DNA of 64,000 nt from Mixophyes australis (Eukaryota; Chordata; Amphibia; Anura; Limnodynastidae): the NCBI GenBank assembly GCA_036250195.1, contig JAVHZZ010000003.1:332825875-332889874 (forward strand), written 5' to 3'. Below, piece after piece: positions 59,298 to 64,000 of this stretch. Numbering within the stretch: position 1 is the stretch's first letter; every line of letters begins with the position of its first letter. Below the pieces are notes generated by a model. The model was not told the DNA's origin. It searched no databases and was given only the letters and a program-made list of their open reading frames with translations. The translations under genes and the position numbers were made by a program.

Positions 59298-59735
59298 CAC
59301 TATATTGACAAGAGTATTTGGCCACACCTGTTAATTATTGATTTGAGTTGTTTCAATCAGACCCATTGCCAGAGGTGCATAAAATCAAACAGCTAGCCAT
59401 GTCTCCATGTGCAAACATTTGTGATACAAAATGGGTCGTTCTGAAGAGCTCAGTGACTTCAAGCGTGGTGCTATGATAGGATGCCACCTTTGCAATAAGA
59501 CGGTTCATGAAATTTCATCCCTGCTGGATATTCCACGGTCAACTGTAACTGACATTATTAGAAAGTGTAAGCATTTAGCAAGAACAGCAACTCAGCCATG
59601 AAGCGGAAGACCACATAAAATCATAGAGTGGAGTCAACGACTGCTAAGTCTCATGGTGCGTATAAGTCGCCAACACTCTGCTGATTCCATAGCTTAAGAG
59701 TTCCGAACTTCCACCGGCATTAATGTAAATACCTG
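59298..59735 (+). mobile_element. Second Tc1-like element, 5' end only
   Basis: CACTATATTGACAAGAGTATTTGGCC-type start at 59298 is a Tc1/mariner TIR, although the expected TA target is TG here. The transposase start follows at 59431. The opposite TIR was not found, and recognisable Tc1 sequence ends near 59735. Confidence 0.68.
59431..59735 (+). pseudogene. Tc1-like transposase, N-terminal remnant
   Basis: From the ATG at 59431 the reading is MGRSEELSDFKRGAMIGCHL then VHEISSLLDIPRSTVTDII, a helix-turn-helix of the Tc1 DNA-binding domain. A TGA at 59599-59601 ends it. GRPHKI and a worn second helix-turn-helix (near 59640-59700) follow. The catalytic domain is absent. Confidence 0.72.
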
Positions 59736-61129
59736 CAGTAGGTGAGGTGTGATAGGAGGCAAATACAGAGGTCCCGGACACATGTCATTCTCTGTGCAAG
59801 AGGAGGTCGGCGTGGATTTGCATGCTACATGCTGTTTCCTTATGTGAATCTGCTCCCTATGAATATATGTGGAGTACACCAACACCCAGAAATTATTGAG
59901 GAGAGGAACTTTAGGAATAGTGTGAGGAGAAGATTCTGGTGCTAAAGTGGTTTTGTTATCCACTTTATTTGGATTTGTGTAAGTGCATTTTCAAGAGGGC
60001 CTCCAAACCAAAAGTGAAGTAGATCCCCTCAAAATATTTGTAGATTTCAGTCTCTCTATGTTGTCTCCTTCTGTGGCCTTTCAGTGGCTTGGGAACTTGG
60101 AGACTGTACACAATTACAGGCATTTATATGGTGGAAGGATTGGTGACACAGAGTGTATGTATATATATTCGGAAATACTACACCGTCATTGTTTGCTTTA
60201 TATTTGAGGATATCTACCAGTGCTACCTTAACACCACTCCAAGTTATCATCTAGCAACATCAAGTATATCAGTAAACTTTATTGAAGATTTGAAGTATTA
60301 TCATCTGTGGGACTGTATTATATAAGGTTGTTACTTACCATTTCATTGTGTATTAGTGTTTATTGAAATAGAAGAATTTTCCTATTGGTATAATCTCTAT
60401 GTGCAAGAGATCAGCGCCATATTGCCATATTTTGTGTATTGCACATTTAGCAATTTGTTATTGTGTGATGTGCATGGATGCTCAGAATACCTCTGGAGTG
60501 GAGCACAAAGAACGGTAAGTAAGATCCCAGGGCTTTAGTTATAGTCTTTAAAGTAAACACAGGAGTAGCAGGAGCTTCCTTTGTCTCTATTTATATATAG
60601 GATGCAGGTATGCCTATGATCAACAGCATCGGGAAACAGGGAGCAGAGCTGTGACTCCAATATGCCACATGGGCTCAATATATATTGGTTACTTTACATT
60701 CAGTGACTGTGGAAGTATAAACACAACCTCTTTAACAGCTTATAACACCGCACTTCCCTTTCAGAACTAGAATATCTCTAGAATCTACTATCCTTTATGT
60801 GCTAGTTGGTTTAACTCTCTGGGCTGCTTGTGGTGCATATTTTTCATTGGGGCAAAAAAAGTATTTAGCTTTGCCACTGGCTGTGATATCATGGATACAA
60901 CAAGTGTTGTTACCAGACACCAGTAACTGGGTGCCTCCCATAGTTGGTGGGCCAAGTCGTTCAGCCATCCCGGTGGGTACATATAAATCAGATGCTAATG
61001 CCAAGAAACATTTGTGTGGCTTGACACTTAAAGAAATAGAGATGCAGTTTCAAGCATTTATGGTGATGCAATATATAATGGTAATAGTAGAACCTATTCA
61101 TTACAACCATAAAATCTCTTAGACAGGAA
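59736..61129. other. Unassigned sequence
   Basis: Frames at 59742-59945 (containing SRTHVILCARGGRRGFAC) and 60795-61122 are open but match no family I recognise. 60300-60450 includes a GCGCCATATTGCC segment that recalls the PLE-like tails. No boundary is clear. Confidence 0.35.
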
Positions 61130-61740
61130 CAACAACAGTACCCCAGCCGCACGCAGAAATTAAGGAGTGAAAAATAAGTTCTGCCAAAGTATGGAAAATT
61201 GATGTTAGCGAGTGGTCAGTTGTATTTTTTATCACACTCCTTATAACCTTTGCAAGATTCCTAACAGCAATTATGTCCTATCTTTTATACAACCAATTTA
61301 ATTAGATTAGAAATAAATGTAAATCTTGTTATAAACAAGAATTCAATCATATACTTATTAATTAAAAGCTAAATTTTGGTCGAAATGACCTCAAATCACT
61401 GCAATGTTGTCTAATTAAATACTGTAAAATGTTTGCTAGGGGCGATTTAGAAGATTTCTAATAAATAATTGAATTTACCCCGTATTAAATGGACATTGTA
61501 GCCAGCTTCTAGCTGAAAGCAGTTTCTTGAATGTCAAGGGCAGATTTTCTTATGCAGCACATGATACGCTGTAATTACATCTTCTCATGTTGTGAAGATG
61601 TAAGTTCTATTAACAAGACTTATCAAACTTTACTGGTGGATTTCTGCCATCTAATCAGGAATGTTATACACATTTTAGCCTATTCACATTTGAAAAATTA
61701 TGTTATTTTAGTCTATTTATGTAAATAATTATATAGGGGC
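61130..61740. other. Unassigned, with many homeobox-like TAATTA words
   Basis: TTTAATTA (61297), TTAATTAA (61358) and CTAATTAAA (61411) cluster within 120 bp. No repeat ends, microsatellites or coding domain are seen. A regulatory role is only a possibility. Confidence 0.3.
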
Positions 61741-61980
61741 AGTGCTGCTGGGTAAGCCAATGAAAAAATATGACTGCTATGTAAATTATGGTGTTTATGA
61801 CTGAAATCCGAAAAGTAACAAATATTTGGTGGACGTCGACAAATGCTAAGATTAATATGGTCCCCATGACCAATGTGTAAATATTTAAACCATTTAAATA
61901 TGGTATATAACATACAAACAGTGCAGTTGGCTCTTTAGCTATCATTTGAGATTCGTTGAGTAGAACCACAGCAATAAGGT
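61741..61980. other. Unassigned sequence
   Basis: Nothing is recognised. Confidence 0.4.
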
Positions 61981-62451
61981 TAAATAACGTTTATAGGGTA
62001 TAACATAAAAAGCAAAAGAGAACGTAAAGCTTGAAACACAAGTATAATAATTTATTACAGTTCACCTTTAAAATCAACATTAAGCCATGGTGGAAAATTG
62101 ATTACAAGAAATACATACATTGACCATTATATTGTATGCATCCCCAGTAATGTAATAAGGGCAATTGGATAAACTATAAAAAAAAACTATATAAAAACTA
62201 TATATAAAAAAAAAAAAGTACATAGAATAAAAAAAAAAAATTATTCCATGGACTTTTTTTTTTTCTTATAGTTTATCCAATTACCCTCATTACATTAGTG
62301 GGGTTGCATACAATATAATGTTCAATGTATGTATTTCTTGTCATCAATTTTCCACCATGGCTTAATGTTGATTTTAAAGGTGAACTGTAATAAATTATTA
62401 TACTTGTGTTTTAAACTTTGCGCTCTCTTTTTTCTTTTAATGTTATTTATG
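61981..62451. repeat. Inverted dimer, ~190-bp arms, AT-rich spacer
   Basis: The left arm (about 61981-62182) and right arm (about 62269-62451) share TATAATAATTTATTACAG, TAAGCCATGGTGGAAAATTG and AATTGGATAAACTATA in opposite orientation, with roughly one difference per ten bases at the outer ends and fewer inside. The spacer is A- and T-rich. The outer end TTTGCGCTCTCTTTTTTC recalls the GGCGCTTCTTTTTC ends of the palindrome at 48358. Confidence 0.88.
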
Positions 62452-63056
62452 TTTCAAACGGGCTCAAGAACCCGCTTTATGAGAGCTGCAGCTTGAATAG
62501 GCTCTGCTATTCATGTTACTTAGGTCTGTTTAGCGCCTAACTTGCTGTTTGGTTTATAGGGTATGTACACTCCGGTGCTCACGTGTATTAAGACAGAACA
62601 TGAGAACTGATCTGTAACACAGTCTACATCAACAAAAATGTCTTGCAATGTGCTGCAAATGTACCAATAAAGCTATGTGTTACCCTGAAAGCATTTTATG
62701 GTGCTATTATGGTCTCCATTCACTAATTCACTTATTTTAAACATACATGGAAGACATCAAAATGTGTATGTTCTCTTAACATGCAAACCATTCAAAATGT
62801 GTAATCAGTTTTGGCATGGCCATCTTCACCTTTATAGCCTGGTGTATCAGCTGCATTGTTCCTGTTTGGCACTGGTCCATCTTAAGCATACTGAATACAA
62901 TGTAATTTGTTCATTCCTCATCTAATATACAAAAATCTAAAAAAGAATGGGGAAGATTAAAGGGTGAACAATAAAATATTTTCTCAGTAAATGATGTATG
63001 TAAATGTGTTTTTCTACAGACCAGGACAAAATTACAACATCTCAAAAGCATGATTA
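62452..63056. other. Unassigned sequence
   Basis: No feature is recognised. Confidence 0.45.
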
Positions 63057-63175
63057 TCTATAATATAAAAGCCTAGCGGCGTGTGTTAGTCTGTGTGTGA
63101 AAAAAAAAAAAAAACAAGCTGCAGCGCCACCTGCTGGGTGGAGTTATACACTGACCTACTAAATTCTTAGCATTA
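63057..63175 (+). mobile_element. Helitron-like element, truncated copy
   Basis: It starts TCTATAATATAAAAGCC, with the same CTGCAGCGCCACCTGCTGGG core as 42988-43422, and is cut off where the next copy begins. Confidence 0.5.
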
Positions 63176-63451
63176 TCTAATATATAAAAGTAAAAGCCTA
63201 GCGGCGTGTGTTAGTGTGTGTGTGTGTGTGGAAAAAACTATTTTCTCAGAAAGGGCTCATCCAATTGACCTGAAATTTGGTATACTAACATTATTTGACA
63301 AAAAAATTAGAATAGTGAAGTCAGTTAACTTCCATCATCCCCCCTTCCCCCCGTGGGAGGGGTAGTAAAGGCTAAATTTACGAGTTGAGGGCTCAAACTT
63401 ATTTTCGTGAGGTAATTTTACCTCATGAACACACATGTGTAGCGGCGTGTG

Positions 63452-63492
<41 letters not shown>

Positions 63493-63840
63493 AAAAAACT
63501 ATTTTCTCAGAAAGGGCTCATCCAATTGACCTGAAATTTGGTATACTGACATTATTTGACAAAAAAATTAGAATAGTGAAGTCAGTTAACTTCCATCACC
63601 CCCCCTTCCCCCCGTGGGAGGGGTAGTAAAGGCTAAATTTACGAGTTGAGGGGTCAAACTCATCTTCGTGAGGTAATTTTACCTCATGAACACACATTAA
63701 AAAGGGCGCTTGCATCGGGAAGTAACGCTCTTCCCCTGAGGAGGCCTGGGCTAGGCCCAAATGCATGACAAGAACCTTTTTAAGACCTTAAGTAGCTTGA
63801 TTTGACTAGAATGCATGAGTATCATGCACGGGTTAACTTG
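63176..63840 (+). mobile_element. Helitron-like element with internal duplication
   Basis: It starts TCTAATATATAAAAG and ends with the TGCATGAGTATCATGCA hairpin plus CGGGTTAACTTG, exactly as at 43391-43422. The segment 63201-63436 is duplicated at 63442-63697 (spacing 241 bp), each with GCGGCGTGTGTTAGTGTG, a (TG)n run and CCTCATGAACACACAT. Confidence 0.52.
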
Positions 63841-63882
<42 letters not shown>

Positions 63883-63891
63883 TATATATGT

Positions 63892-63951
<60 letters not shown>

Positions 63952-64000
63952 GTATATATACACATATACACACACAAACATATATATATATATATATATA
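63841..64000. repeat. TA / CA compound microsatellite
   Basis: (TA)n and (CA)n blocks alternate to the window end. The only frames here are dipeptide artefacts. Confidence 0.97.

Noticed and set aside
59742..59945. 67-codon frame with an Arg-rich stretch, as continuation of the Tc1 transposase
   Set aside because: It does not show the Tc1 catalytic blocks (no DET or DPKH words), so I did not assign it.
60795..61122. 107-codon plus and 69-codon minus overlapping frames
   Set aside because: Neither shows a family motif. Overlap on both strands suggests chance. Left as unassigned.

Overview
The window looks like intergenic DNA from a large vertebrate genome, most likely an anuran amphibian. 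The evidence is its repeat mix: L2 LINE, a tRNA-type SINE with an L2-like tail, Tc1-like elements, a Penelope-like element (PLE), many hAT and Harbinger-type short elements, and Ty3-like solo LTRs. I recognise no host protein-coding exon, tRNA, rRNA or other conserved RNA gene. Every recognisable coding stretch belongs to a transposable element, and all of them are broken.

Layout. 1-1818: half of a probable hAT-type element on the minus strand, with a broken ORF and three ~295-bp promoter-side tandem repeats. 2-5 kb: a MITE, LTR-like pieces and a hAT fragment. 5184-6821: a Tc1-like element with TA target duplications, 219-bp terminal inverted repeats (TIRs) and a dead transposase. 10.8-16.9 kb: a long decayed PLE, split by a 1945-bp solo LTR (12079-14023, perfect GTTAT duplication) and by an L2 LINE (about 15190-16690). 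17-31 kb: hAT elements, MITEs, a SINE and LTRs in mostly AT-rich unassigned DNA. 31.9-36.7 kb: a SINE split by a 2.5-kb hAT element that carries a 33-bp polypyrimidine minisatellite, then a second hAT element that appears chimeric. 38-40 kb: a Harbinger-type MITE, a retroviral integrase-like remnant, a solo LTR and a Tc1-type MITE. 42-43.4 kb: a PLE-like tail with direct repeats and a Helitron-like element. 46 kb: a LINE-1-type ORF1 fragment. 47.9-49.5 kb: TA-rich satellite flanking a nearly perfect 1.08-kb palindrome. 49.5-52 kb: a Tc1 remnant invaded by a hAT element that itself holds a smaller hAT MITE. 53 kb: a solo LTR. 55 kb: two MITEs. 59-64 kb: the 5' end of a second Tc1 element, a second inverted dimer and duplicated Helitron-like copies.

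The most unusual signal is a repeated architecture: inverted dimers whose outer ends share a GCGC-plus-pyrimidine tail (48358-49436 and about 61981-62451; single tails at 48218 and about 42120). A GACGAAACGCGTC core resembling the hammerhead-ribozyme 3' half lies next to the centre of the large palindrome. I read these as PLE-type retroelement copies, by inference. Several low-repeat AT-rich blocks (about 19.5, 25.9, 54.3, 59.0 and 61.4 kb) could be conserved regulatory DNA, but only comparison between species can decide that.
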